Part shown: piece by piece, positions 1-7,620 of the stretch
How the letters are laid out: each line of letters opens with the position of its first letter
How positions within the stretch are numbered: position 1 is the stretch's first letter
Source of the DNA: Lactiplantibacillus pentosus
GTDB lineage: Bacteria > Bacillota > Bacilli > Lactobacillales > Lactobacillaceae
Reading direction: 5' to 3'
NCBI RefSeq assembly: GCF_003641185.1
Contig: NZ_CP032757.1
Span: forward strand, 2,852,001 to 2,916,000
Length of the DNA: 64,000 nt
Position numbers and translations under genes: made by a program
The notes under the pieces: model-generated
Databases searched by the model: none
Told to the model about the DNA's origin: nothing
The model's input: only the letters and a program-made list of their open reading frames with translations

Positions 1-2123
1 AAAATGGGCTCACCGGTTGGGATACTATTTACGGACTAACACGCGCACTACAACATGAGCTCGGTATTACTGAACTTGTTGATAATTTTGGACCGACAAC
101 TGCAAGTTTGTTTGATGAAATCGCAGACGATATTGTGCCTGGTTATTCTGGTAACATTGCCTACATTATTCAAGGTGGTTTTTGGTGTAAAGGTATTGAT
201 CCGGCTGCCTTCGATGGTGAATTCACAAGTGATACTGCTGCGGCTGTCACGACGATGAAAGAATACGCTGGACTAAGCGATACGTCTGGAACTTTGGATT
301 CTCAATTTATGGCAGCGCTCTTGAACATGAGTGCTTTCACTTTAGTCGCTGATGGTTATGAAAAGATCCGAACCATGCAACAACAATTGAATCATGACTA
401 CCTCGACTATACTGGTATTCTCCCCTGTGACGGTGTCTATCAACGGGATACCAACACCGCTTTGATTTATGCGTTACAGGCAGAAGAAGGTTTAGATACA
501 GATACCGCTTCTGGGACTTACGGACCCATGACTCAAGAATTAACGCCCACTGTATCGGAAGGCGACAGTAATAATTTCGTGCGTATTTTGCAGTGGGGAT
601 TATATGTCAACAATCAGGCGTATACTGGTGATTTTGACGGCAGTTATTCTCTGGACGTGTCAAGCGCGGTTGCTAGCTTTGAAACTGACATGGCATTGTC
701 GACAACATCAGGAACTTCGGCTGGACTAGATGTATTTATGAGTCTACTTACTTCTGCTGGTAACCCAGACCGTGACGCGGTGGCTTGTGATACCTCACAT
801 CAAATTAACGCCAGTGAAGCGGCCGCTCTAAGTTCCGCTGGATATGAATACATTGGTCGTTATTTGACTGGTACAGCCGGTACCGGTGATGATGAGGTTG
901 ATAAAAATTTAACCACCAGCGAAATTAGCCTTTTGACTGATGCGGGTTTAAAAATCTTCCCTATTTATCAAGATGGTGCATCTGATTCTGAAGATTACTT
1001 CACAGAAAGTAAAGGTAGCAGTGACGGGCGAAAAGCTGGATTAGCCGCAATGGAATTAGGTTTTCCAGACGATACAATCATTTACTTTGCTGTTGATGTC
1101 GATATTCAAGATGGAGATATTGCAGGCACAGTGGCTCAATACTTTACTGGTGTTGCGAGTGGTATTAGTGGCTTTGATTTCAAAATTGGTATTTATGCCA
1201 CGCGAAATGTCGCCAACACAATTATTACTGATGGCTTAGCTGAAAAAGCCTTTGTTTCGGACATGTCTACCGGTTTCTCAGGTAATCTTGGCTTTCCAAT
1301 GCCAACTGAATGGGCTTTCGACCAATTCAGTGAAGTTGCCTTTGATGATTTTTATATCGATAAGGTCGCATCAAACAGTACCCGTTCGACGGCTGTTGAT
1401 GACTTCACTGCTGGTGGAGCAGTGGGCGGTGCAAGTGATTTAGAGACTATCAACGGTATTATCCAAGATTTAGGTGATACCAACACCTACTTTAGCTTTG
1501 TGAAATCAGTCGAAATCGAGGGCTTCAGCGAGGAATATACGGTAACTACTCCTGCAGCTGATTTTACTTTGAAGGTCGACTTAGAGGGTAGTATTAGTGA
1601 TGATGATGGTGATGTTTCTGTTTCATATAATGTTAGTGATGGTAACGTATCCTTTTCGGTGAGCGATGCAATTCAAGAATTACTTACTGAAAATGAATCC
1701 GCACTTGGAGCATCTGATATGACAAATGCAATGAATGAAATTGCCGGCGTAATTACCAATGGTGATATATCAAGTGACACTTCTATTGAAGCATCCGGTA
1801 TGATAATTACATTAAAGATTAAATCTACTTTTGAGCATGCTGCTAGCAACGGTAAAACATATTCAATCGAATATGAAATCACACTAGAAGTACAGTTTCA
1901 TGAATTCACTAATCCGCTACCCGTTAATGTAACTCAAACTCAAGCAACAGAATATAACCAACAACTAACAACAATTGTCACTACGGCATCGGAAAATGCC
2001 TTAAACTATCTTAAAAATTTACAGCCAGATTTGCAATTTGTACCTACTCCCGCGTACACGGAAAGTTTACTGGCCGACATGCTGATGTTTCTCGTCTATG
2101 CAACATTCACTTTTGCACTATAA
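1..2123 (+). CDS. DUF1906 glycoside-hydrolase-like surface protein, 5' truncated
   Basis: The reading frame is open from base 3, so the gene begins before the window. About 706 residues are visible. Bases 165-340, 415-550 and 577-760 encode three modules resembling peptidoglycan-binding domains (a G-x-(Y/F)-x-G core and Q-containing helices). Bases about 775-1400 encode a DUF1906 (Rv2525c-like, GH25-like TIM barrel) domain recognised from CDTSHQ, YIGRYL, FPIYQDG, IYFAVDVD and IGIYATRN; the acidic residues of these strands are the expected active-site positions. The last 230 residues (from about 1440) match nothing I recognise and are rich in D, S and T. Likely role: a secreted or wall-associated protein binding or modifying peptidoglycan. 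The signal peptide, if any, lies outside the window. Two paralogous membrane-protein genes follow on the same strand after 16 bases, so co-transcription is likely. Confidence 0.85.
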   Translation, partial: NGLTGWDTIYGLTRALQHELGITELVDNFGPTTASLFDEIADDIVPGYSGNIAYIIQGGFWCKGIDPAAFDGEFTSDTAAAVTTMKEYAGLSDTSGTLDSQFMAALLNMSAFTLVADGYEKIRTMQQQLNHDYLDYTGILPCDGVYQRDTNTALIYALQAEEGLDTDTASGTYGPMTQELTPTVSEGDSNNFVRILQWGLYVNNQAYTGDFDGSYSLDVSSAVASFETDMALSTTSGTSAGLDVFMSLLTSAGNPDRDAVACDTSHQINASEAAALSSAGYEYIGRYLTGTAGTGDDEVDKNLTTSEISLLTDAGLKIFPIYQDGASDSEDYFTESKGSSDGRKAGLAAMELGFPDDTIIYFAVDVDIQDGDIAGTVAQYFTGVASGISGFDFKIGIYATRNVANTIITDGLAEKAFVSDMSTGFSGNLGFPMPTEWAFDQFSEVAFDDFYIDKVASNSTRSTAVDDFTAGGAVGGASDLETINGIIQDLGDTNTYFSFVKSVEIEGFSEEYTVTTPAADFTLKVDLEGSISDDDGDVSVSYNVSDGNVSFSVSDAIQELLTENESALGASDMTNAMNEIAGVITNGDISSDTSIEASGMIITLKIKSTFEHAASNGKTYSIEYEITLEVQFHEFTNPLPVNVTQTQATEYNQQLTTIVTTASENALNYLKNLQPDLQFVPTPAYTESLLADMLMFLVYATFTFAL

Positions 2124-2139
2124 TTGATAGGATGGAATA

Positions 2140-2658
2140 ATGTATATGCAACCCAAATTTCTTGTCACTGTGATTACCCTCGCCATCGTAACCGCTTTGT
2201 TCGATTTGGTCATTATGCTCGTTATACTGATTTTTCTGCACAGCATTAAACCAACTGGCAGTATTTTTAATATCAAGCGCAAGATTATCGCGCGCAGAAA
2301 GTATTTACATGAGCCACTTAAACATGACCATACTGCACGAAAATATTTCATATTAGGTTTTGTCACGGTCTGTGTCCCCTTTATCTGCACAGTCTCGCAG
2401 CTTTCTACCGCCACTTATGATTACCAGGTTCCGCTCGCTGTATTAATATGTGTGTTCTACCTTCTAACGTGGCGGTTCAGTCGAGCAATTGACCTCATTC
2501 GCAACTACTGGGAACAACCAGCGCATTCTCATCCAGAATTCGAATTAGCCTCAGAAAAGACTTTTTGGTTACGCGGACTCATCTTCAAAAGCGCGTTGGT
2601 TATTGGGATGATACTGAGTATTCTGATCGCGGTTGGAACCATTTATTTTGGCATTTAG
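2140..2658 (+). CDS. Multi-pass membrane protein, paralogue A
   Basis: A 172-aa protein with about four hydrophobic segments (residues roughly 5-35, 70-90, 100-118 and 145-172) separated by short basic loops. No known family is recognised. The C-terminal half shares a motif (RNYW, then an S-x-x-EF-x-L stretch, then K-x-F and a K-S-x-LV helix start) with the 170-aa protein at 2813-3325, so the two are paralogues. A GGATGGA ribosome binding site precedes the ATG. The start lies 16 bases after the DUF1906 gene, which suggests one transcript and a membrane function tied to that surface protein; this link is inference only. Confidence 0.7.
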   Translation: MYMQPKFLVTVITLAIVTALFDLVIMLVILIFLHSIKPTGSIFNIKRKIIARRKYLHEPLKHDHTARKYFILGFVTVCVPFICTVSQLSTATYDYQVPLAVLICVFYLLTWRFSRAIDLIRNYWEQPAHSHPEFELASEKTFWLRGLIFKSALVIGMILSILIAVGTIYFGI

Positions 2659-2812
2659 CAACCTATGCTGCATCGTCAACCACCCGTGAATCGTATCTTC
2701 AATTGTTGTGTTTACGCCAATGAGTGGTCAATTATTACTAATACTCTCTCGGCTTACTACCTACTGTTGGCTTTTTCTGGCATAGATACTACTAACACAA
2801 GGAGCACATTAA

Positions 2813-3325
2813 ATGCAGCAAAACACTACGAGTATCATCATTGCGATAATTTATTGGGGCGCACTAACTTATGTCGTTCTTTTTGCTTTAACTGGTCCCC
2901 TGGTTATGACTCGATTCCGAATGAAAAAACCTTTTTCATTCACGAAAAGGCGCCACTTAATGAAGTTATACTCACGTGTGCCCCTACAAGGACATCCAAA
3001 ACAACAACTAGAAAATAAGATACTCAAATCCACTGGTCTTCTGATGATTTTGATGATTAGAGGACAATTGATCATCGCGGCTTATGGTCATGTGTATTTG
3101 GGTACAGCAAGCATGTGTCTGCTGTGTCTGATCAACTGGCGAATGCCCAAGCTGCGGCTGTTTAGGCGCAATTATTGGAAAAATAATCCCAGTTCTGAAT
3201 TTGTGCTCGTTTCAGACAAGCGTTTTAAATTCGCTCAGTTTTGGATAAAAAGTTTCCTAGTCGTATTGATTGTCATGTCGATTAGCTACCTCATTTTTAT
3301 AGTTAATTTGGGCACGAATTCTTAA
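2813..3325 (+). CDS. Multi-pass membrane protein, paralogue B
   Basis: A 170-aa protein with four predicted membrane segments (about residues 7-30, 75-92, 96-112 and 143-165), a basic N-terminal loop (FRMKKPFSFTKRRH) and the same RNYW / EF-x-L / K-x-F / K-S-x-LV signature as the 172-aa protein upstream. An AAGGAGC ribosome binding site stands 8 bases before the ATG, which supports this start over a longer overlapping frame from 2665. Together with its neighbour it looks like an old tandem duplication. Function unknown; it ends in front of a strong bidirectional terminator. Confidence 0.7.
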   Translation: MQQNTTSIIIAIIYWGALTYVVLFALTGPLVMTRFRMKKPFSFTKRRHLMKLYSRVPLQGHPKQQLENKILKSTGLLMILMIRGQLIIAAYGHVYLGTASMCLLCLINWRMPKLRLFRRNYWKNNPSSEFVLVSDKRFKFAQFWIKSFLVVLIVMSISYLIFIVNLGTNS

Positions 3326-3363
3326 CTTTCCCCATATTGACATTTGACCTTATCTAGCCCAAA

Positions 3364-3424
3364 AACAATCAAGTGACCACTACGCAAAATAACTTGTGTA
3401 GCGGTCACTTGATCGTTTTTTTGT
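3364..3424. terminator. Bidirectional rho-independent terminator
   Basis: Arms of about 20 bases (AATCAAGTGACC... and ...GGTCACTTGAT) close around a short A/T loop and are followed by seven T on the + strand and by TTGTTTTT on the - strand. It lies between the convergent membrane-protein gene and the SDR operon and can end both. Confidence 0.85.
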
Positions 3425-3494
3425 CGGGCTAAATGGTAGTTTATCCCCAACAATTCATAATGGTAAAATTTTAATTATCAGCCAACGCTGCAAA

Positions 3495-4238
3495 TTACGC
3501 CTGCTTGGTTGGGTAGATCGTAAACTCATTGACATTGACATCTTCTGGCTGATCAATGGCAAAGTTGACGACATTTGCGACTGCTTCCGGGCTGATGCCA
3601 ACTTGTTGATAGAAAGCGGTCATGTTCTGCTTAGCCGTCTTATCCGTAATCGTGTGCAAGAGTTCCGTATTGATTGCGGCTGGATACAAACTGACCGTTC
3701 GAATATTAGTTCCTTCCTGGGCACTTTCCATTCGGATGACTTCCATCAAATTACGAACTGCAAACTTCGTGGCACCGTATACGCCGGCCCCCGTGAAGGA
3801 TTTAATTCCGGCAACCGAAGACGTCGTAATGATTTGACCAGACTTCTGAGCGGTAAAAATCGGCATGACCGCTGCTACGCCATTCAAAACGCCCTTGATA
3901 TTAATATCGATCATCTGATCCCATTCATCCGTGTGTAGCGCGCTGATGGGCGACGTCGGCATGATACCGGCATTGTTGAAAATGACATCCAGGCCACCAA
4001 ATTTGGTTTGAGCCAAGTCAACTAGTGTTTCGACTTCAGCGGCCTTCGTCACGTCGGTCACTTGGTAGGCCGCTTGACCCCCGGCAGCTTTGATTTCATC
4101 AACCAAGGCTGCCAACCGGTCTTCGCGCCGAGCCCCTAGCACGACTTTGGCACCATGACTGGCTAACTGTTTGGCAGTCGCCGCCCCAATTCCGGACGAC
4201 GCTCCCGTAATAACGACAACTTTATCTTTAACTGTCAT
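3495..4238 (-). CDS. Short-chain dehydrogenase/reductase (SDR)
   Basis: A 247-aa classical SDR: cofactor motif TGASSGIG near residue 12, NNAG near residue 90, catalytic Ser in the SSVAG strand and the YGATK catalytic Tyr-Lys pair. The basic R following the second beta strand (GARRED) suggests NADP preference. It reduces or oxidises an unidentified alcohol or carbonyl substrate in the cytoplasm. It is the last gene of an operon with a carboxymuconolactone decarboxylase-like gene (12 bases upstream) and a cupin gene, transcribed from an AdhR/MerR-type promoter at 5087-5117. In other Firmicutes such promoters respond to aldehydes and electrophiles, so detoxification of a reactive carbonyl is a reasonable guess. 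Confidence 0.9.
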   Translation of the reverse strand: MTVKDKVVVITGASSGIGAATAKQLASHGAKVVLGARREDRLAALVDEIKAAGGQAAYQVTDVTKAAEVETLVDLAQTKFGGLDVIFNNAGIMPTSPISALHTDEWDQMIDINIKGVLNGVAAVMPIFTAQKSGQIITTSSVAGIKSFTGAGVYGATKFAVRNLMEVIRMESAQEGTNIRTVSLYPAAINTELLHTITDKTAKQNMTAFYQQVGISPEAVANVVNFAIDQPEDVNVNEFTIYPTKQA

Positions 4239-4250
4239 TCAATCTTGCTC

Positions 4251-4571
4251 CTATTCACCATAAACTTCTTTAATCAGTGCCATTGCAGACCAGGCTTTAG
4301 GCCAGCCAGCATAGAAGGCCAAGTGAGTCACGATTTCAACGGCTTCGTCCTTTGAGATGCCGTGATCCTTGCCCATCTTGAAATGCGCCTTTAATTGTGG
4401 AAAATCGCCACTGGTCATGAGGCACGCAATCGTAATCATGCTCCGATCATGTAAACTAAGGGCACTTTCCCGTGACCAGACTTCACCAAATAAGACATCA
4501 TCATTTAATGCCGCAAATTGTGGGGCTAATTGACCCAAGTTATCACGACCTGCAGTTTGTTTTTCTGCCAT
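4251..4571 (-). CDS. Carboxymuconolactone decarboxylase family protein
   Basis: A 106-aa single-domain all-alpha protein with the family core (SLHDRSMITIACL ... QLKAHFKMGKDHGISKDEAVEIVTH). No CxxC redox pair is present, so it is not an AhpD-type peroxidase partner; the only Cys is in ITIACL. It may act on gamma-lactone or related oxidised substrates, but the family has many roles. Middle gene of the SDR operon, preceded by a GAGGAAG ribosome binding site. In Bacillus subtilis a protein of this family (YraC) belongs to the AdhR aldehyde-stress regulon, which matches the promoter type found here. Confidence 0.88.
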   Translation of the reverse strand: MAEKQTAGRDNLGQLAPQFAALNDDVLFGEVWSRESALSLHDRSMITIACLMTSGDFPQLKAHFKMGKDHGISKDEAVEIVTHLAFYAGWPKAWSAMALIKEVYGE

Positions 4572-4635
4572 ATTGACTTCCTCCTCGTTTTAACTATTGA
4601 TTGATATAGCCGTTAACGTTGTCTCAAAGACACCG

Positions 4636-5037
4636 CTAGTCTGCTAGTTTGGCATATGCAGCATCATCGACGGGTTCGAGCCATTCACTCGTCCCTTTTG
4701 TAATCGCGATGTGTGCGAACCAACTATCCTTAGTGGCACCATGCCAATGTTTGACACTGGGATGGATCGTAACGACATCACCTGGGTGCAGCAATTGTGC
4801 CGGCTTACCGTCTTCTTGGTACCAGCCTTCGCCGCTCGTCACTAATAGAATTTGGTAACCATTGTGGTGGATATGCCAGTTATTACGGCATCCGGGTTCG
4901 AAAGTCACGTTTGAGACGTTGACGTCGACCTGGTCATCTCCTGCCAACGCATTGAGATAACTTTGCCCAATAAAATATTGTTGGTAGGCGACGTTCTTTT
5001 CGCCTAAACCGAATAAACCACTGTTGTTTGTTGTCAT
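4636..5037 (-). CDS. Cupin domain protein
   Basis: A 133-aa single cupin barrel with the first motif carrying HIHH-x-G-YQ and a later Glu (SGEGWYQ), and the second motif with PSVKHWHG; these His and Glu residues are the usual metal ligands. Typical members bind Fe or Mn and act as small isomerases, dioxygenases or sensors. First gene of the operon: its start is about 50 bases downstream of the -10 of the MerR-type promoter, with the decarboxylase-like gene 64 bases further on. The same trio (cupin, carboxymuconolactone decarboxylase, SDR) is common beside MerR regulators in lactobacilli. Confidence 0.88.
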   Translation of the reverse strand: MTTNNSGLFGLGEKNVAYQQYFIGQSYLNALAGDDQVDVNVSNVTFEPGCRNNWHIHHNGYQILLVTSGEGWYQEDGKPAQLLHPGDVVTIHPSVKHWHGATKDSWFAHIAITKGTSEWLEPVDDAAYAKLAD

Positions 5038-5086
5038 ATTAGAACACTCCTTGTCTGAACTTGCTTAATGCCTCATCGATGAACCT

Positions 5087-5117
5087 AGCTTACAACTTAA
5101 AGTGTACTTTAAGTCAA
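5087..5117 (-). promoter_or_regulatory. MerR/AdhR-type promoter-operator of the cupin operon
   Basis: On the - strand a -35 (TTGACT, 5112-5117) and a -10 (TAAGCT, 5087-5092) are separated by 19 bases, the over-long spacing that MerR regulators act on. The spacer holds a perfect dyad CTTAAAG-N4-CTTTAAG (5096-5113, extended to 8-bp arms at 5095-5114). This matches the inverted repeat known for Bacillus AdhR. The regulator gene lies just to the right, divergently oriented. Confidence 0.88.
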
Positions 5118-5218
5118 CCACAAAGTTTAAGCTTGCTAAAATAAGTTTTCGTGGTATGGTTAGTGCTAAAGTTACTTTAAATAATAACGATATCAAATCA
5201 ATCAAAGGAGTCGATTCT

Positions 5219-5653
5219 ATGGCCACCACTACCCCTGAACGCTATGCCATCGGTGATTTTGCCAAGGCAGTTGGACTCACCGCGCCCACCTTACGCTATT
5301 ACGAAAAAGCTGGGCTAATTGAACCTCATCGGCTAGAAAACGGCCGCCGCTATTACGAAGCTGCGGATATTAACTGGGTCAAATTCTTGTTACACCTAAA
5401 AGGCACCGGAATGAGTATTAGTGAATTGCAGCAATACGTTGCCTGGCGTGCAGCCGGAGATGAGACGATTCCACAACGTCTCGCGTTACTCAAACACGTT
5501 AAGGAAGATTTCCTAGTTCAGTTCAACGAAGTGCAGCACCATCTCCAAATTCTGAATGACAAAATCAATTGGTATGAGGAAAAAGAAGCCGGCATTACGC
5601 AGGATCATGAAGATTTCAGTAGTTACTTACAACGCTTTGGGCATCATGAATAA
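5219..5653 (+). CDS. MerR family regulator, AdhR/NmlR-like
   Basis: A 144-aa MerR protein: winged-helix DNA-binding domain at residues 8-75 (IGDFAKAVGLTAPTLRYYEK, then GRRYY), followed by a long dimerisation helix and a short C-terminus without a metal-binding loop, as in the NmlR/AdhR branch. I start it at the ATG at 5219, which has AAAGGAG 8 bases upstream; a longer frame reaches back to 5102 but would run through the operator region. It should activate the divergent cupin operon. AdhR senses aldehydes with a Cys in FIKCMRNAGLS; the equivalent segment here (FLLHLKGTGMS) has His59 and the protein contains no Cys at all, so the signal must be sensed in another way. Confidence 0.88.
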   Translation: MATTTPERYAIGDFAKAVGLTAPTLRYYEKAGLIEPHRLENGRRYYEAADINWVKFLLHLKGTGMSISELQQYVAWRAAGDETIPQRLALLKHVKEDFLVQFNEVQHHLQILNDKINWYEEKEAGITQDHEDFSSYLQRFGHHE

Positions 5654-5681
5654 CTGCTAGCCCAATGATCACTGAACGCAA

Positions 5682-5731
5682 ATAGCCCCGCCGTCGTTAT
5701 CGAAAATTCGAAACGATGGCGGGGCTATTTT
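5682..5731 (+). terminator. Terminator of the MerR gene
   Basis: ATAGCCCCGCC...GGCGGGGCTAT hairpin with arms of about 17 bases around an A/T-rich loop, followed by TTTT. It ends the regulator transcript. Confidence 0.88.
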
Positions 5732-5885
5732 AATGTCTGGTTTTCAATTAAGTCCAGTCGGGTCGGACCTGATCGCGATACCGATACTCACATGGCCACG
5801 TCCACGAACACTCAGCAGTCCATCTATCATTGCAAGGCATCGATAAACGGACTGATGAATACTGCGCGATTGCTTGGGTGGTGCC

Positions 5886-6074
5886 TTAGCGATGCCGGCC
5901 TTGCCGCAACAACCCCAGATACCACTTTGAAATCTTCGGTTGCAATAACAGGCCAATCACGATGGCGAGGCCACATCCAACGTAGCCAGCAGTCGTCGTT
6001 CTGGTATATAGCAGGCCAATACCAATAATAATTAAAAACGTGGCCAGGAATTCTCGAAAACTTTTAACAAACAT
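5886..6074 (-). CDS. Small two-segment membrane protein
   Basis: About 62 aa with two hydrophobic helices (FLATFLIIIGIGLLY and GYVGCGLAIVIGLLL) and basic ends (KSFRE, RQGRHR). The ATG at 6074 is preceded by AAAGG with about 10 bases spacing; a GTG three codons upstream is an alternative. No family recognised. It stands alone between the MerR terminator and the M20 gene region, so it is probably monocistronic. Call rests on the membrane pattern and ribosome binding site only. Confidence 0.5.
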   Translation of the reverse strand: MFVKSFREFLATFLIIIGIGLLYTRTTTAGYVGCGLAIVIGLLLQPKISKWYLGLLRQGRHR

Positions 6075-6204
6075 TGTCACCACACCTTTCTAAATCTGTG
6101 AGTCAGGCGCTAAATCAGTTGTATGACGTCCGGCTCTGGTTGATACATCCTGAGTCCGTAACGGTCACCACCCAGCTATCTTAGCCCCCACTATCAATCG
6201 TATG

Positions 6205-6245
6205 TATAACGAAAGGAGCCACCAATTTGGCGCCCCCCTTCGTAA
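6205..6245 (-). terminator. Probable terminator of the M20 deacylase gene
   Basis: Reading the - strand, ACGAAGGGGGGCGCC and GGTGGCTCCTTTCGT pair imperfectly around AAATT, about 30 bases after the stop codon of the gene at 6277. The U tract is weak. Confidence 0.5.
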
Positions 6246-6276
6246 TCATGTTGCATCGTTTACCGCCAGCGAATAC

Positions 6277-7530
6277 CTAGGCGAGTAGACGGGTAATCAT
6301 TTGTTGATAAATTTCAATAAACCGGCCGTACATATCCAAATCAACGTATTCGTCGACTTGGTGTGCGGTAATGTTACCTGGGCCAAAGACGATCACTTGC
6401 ATATCTGGACTCTTAACAATGTACGATGATGCATCCGTCCCACCGGGTGCCCCAAAGTATGGGAGCCGTTGTTGCAAGACTTGTTCACCGACCTGCTTGG
6501 CTAACTGAACAAGCTGGCTGTCTTCCGGCGTATGAACGGGATAAAAGGAACTGGCGATGTCCATCGTCAAGTTCGCACCAGCAGCGTTGCATTCCGCGAT
6601 GATGGCTTCCAAATCCTTGATCAGCTTGTCGTTACGTAATTCCGGAATCGTCCGAATTTTGACCGACATTTCAGCGCTAGCGGGTACCGTGTTGACTTGT
6701 TCCCCACCACTGATCAACGTCACAACTGGGATTGTCGGGCCCAAGACAGGATTGACCACATCCTTGAAGCTGTCAAAGTACGCTGTCTGTTTCTGATAAT
6801 AAGTCATCAACATGTCGATCGCATTTTGACCAATCGTTGGCATTGAACTGTGCGCTGCGACCCCGTGTGCCTTGATGGTATAGGTCAATGATCCCTTGTG
6901 GGCAAGTTCAATAAAATGTTGTTCGGTCGTTGGATTAGCATCAGCCATCCGTTGCGCAGTCGTCCCGTCGACACCTAACATCGCTTGGATCGACTTGGTC
7001 AACAACAATTGTTTGTCAGCGCCACTCGGTTCTGCACAAATCAAGGTTTGTAAGTCATCGGCATAGCCCAGTTCAGTCAGTTGTTCAGCGCCTAAGTGGT
7101 CGACTTCTTCACCGACCGTGGCTAATAAGCGCACCGTCCCGTGAAGCGGTACTTGTTGGTCATGCAGGCTAATCATTGCAAAGACTTCTGCCATCAGACC
7201 GGCCTTCATATCCGTCACCCCACGGCCATACAACCGGTTATCCTTAATGGTTGCGGCCAAGGGATCGGTATGCCACTTGTCAGCGTCACCTAACGCCACC
7301 GTATCTTCGTGGCCATCCAAACCAATCACTGGCCCGTTGCCATCCCCGATTTCGGCAACCAAGTTGACCCGTCCCGGTGCGTACGTGATGGTCTTGGCTT
7401 CGATGCCATGTTGCTTGAGTAACGCCACCAAATAATCGGCAACTAATTGCTCATGGTCATTCACCGTATTCATTTTAACAATATCGCTTAATGCCTTTAC
7501 AGCCGCTTCTAACTGCGCTGTTTCCGCCAT
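6277..7530 (-). CDS. M20 family deacylase, ArgE/DapE type
   Basis: A 417-aa M20 metallopeptidase-family enzyme that hydrolyses an N-acyl amino acid or small amide, often annotated succinyl-diaminopimelate desuccinylase. Visible di-zinc ligands and catalytic residues: GLDGHEDTV (His ligand and Asp), RGVTDMKAG (bridging Asp), GEEVDHLGA (general-base Glu plus ligand), a later AEPSG acidic ligand, and ITAHQVDEYV (C-terminal His). The lid/dimerisation domain lies between (about residues 200-320, starting GSLTYTIKAHGVAAHSS). I place the start at the second ATG because GGGG lies 9 bases upstream of it, whereas it touches the first ATG (7539). Monocistronic. The true substrate cannot be read from sequence. 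Confidence 0.88.
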   Translation of the reverse strand: MAETAQLEAAVKALSDIVKMNTVNDHEQLVADYLVALLKQHGIEAKTITYAPGRVNLVAEIGDGNGPVIGLDGHEDTVALGDADKWHTDPLAATIKDNRLYGRGVTDMKAGLMAEVFAMISLHDQQVPLHGTVRLLATVGEEVDHLGAEQLTELGYADDLQTLICAEPSGADKQLLLTKSIQAMLGVDGTTAQRMADANPTTEQHFIELAHKGSLTYTIKAHGVAAHSSMPTIGQNAIDMLMTYYQKQTAYFDSFKDVVNPVLGPTIPVVTLISGGEQVNTVPASAEMSVKIRTIPELRNDKLIKDLEAIIAECNAAGANLTMDIASSFYPVHTPEDSQLVQLAKQVGEQVLQQRLPYFGAPGGTDASSYIVKSPDMQVIVFGPGNITAHQVDEYVDLDMYGRFIEIYQQMITRLLA

Positions 7531-7620
7531 GCCGTTCATCCCCTAATCATAGATAAATTAAACTGTTCCAATCAATTTAATTATACCACTTCCATTCAGG
7601 ACGACCGTCATCAGGAACAC

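Noticed and set aside
2665..3018. Overlapping open frame upstream of the second membrane-protein paralogue
   Set aside because: It overlaps a better supported gene (2813) with an AAGGAGC site and clear paralogue; its own start has no ribosome binding site.
7531..7539. First ATG of the M20 deacylase gene
   Set aside because: GGGG touches this ATG; the next ATG (7530) has it at proper spacing.
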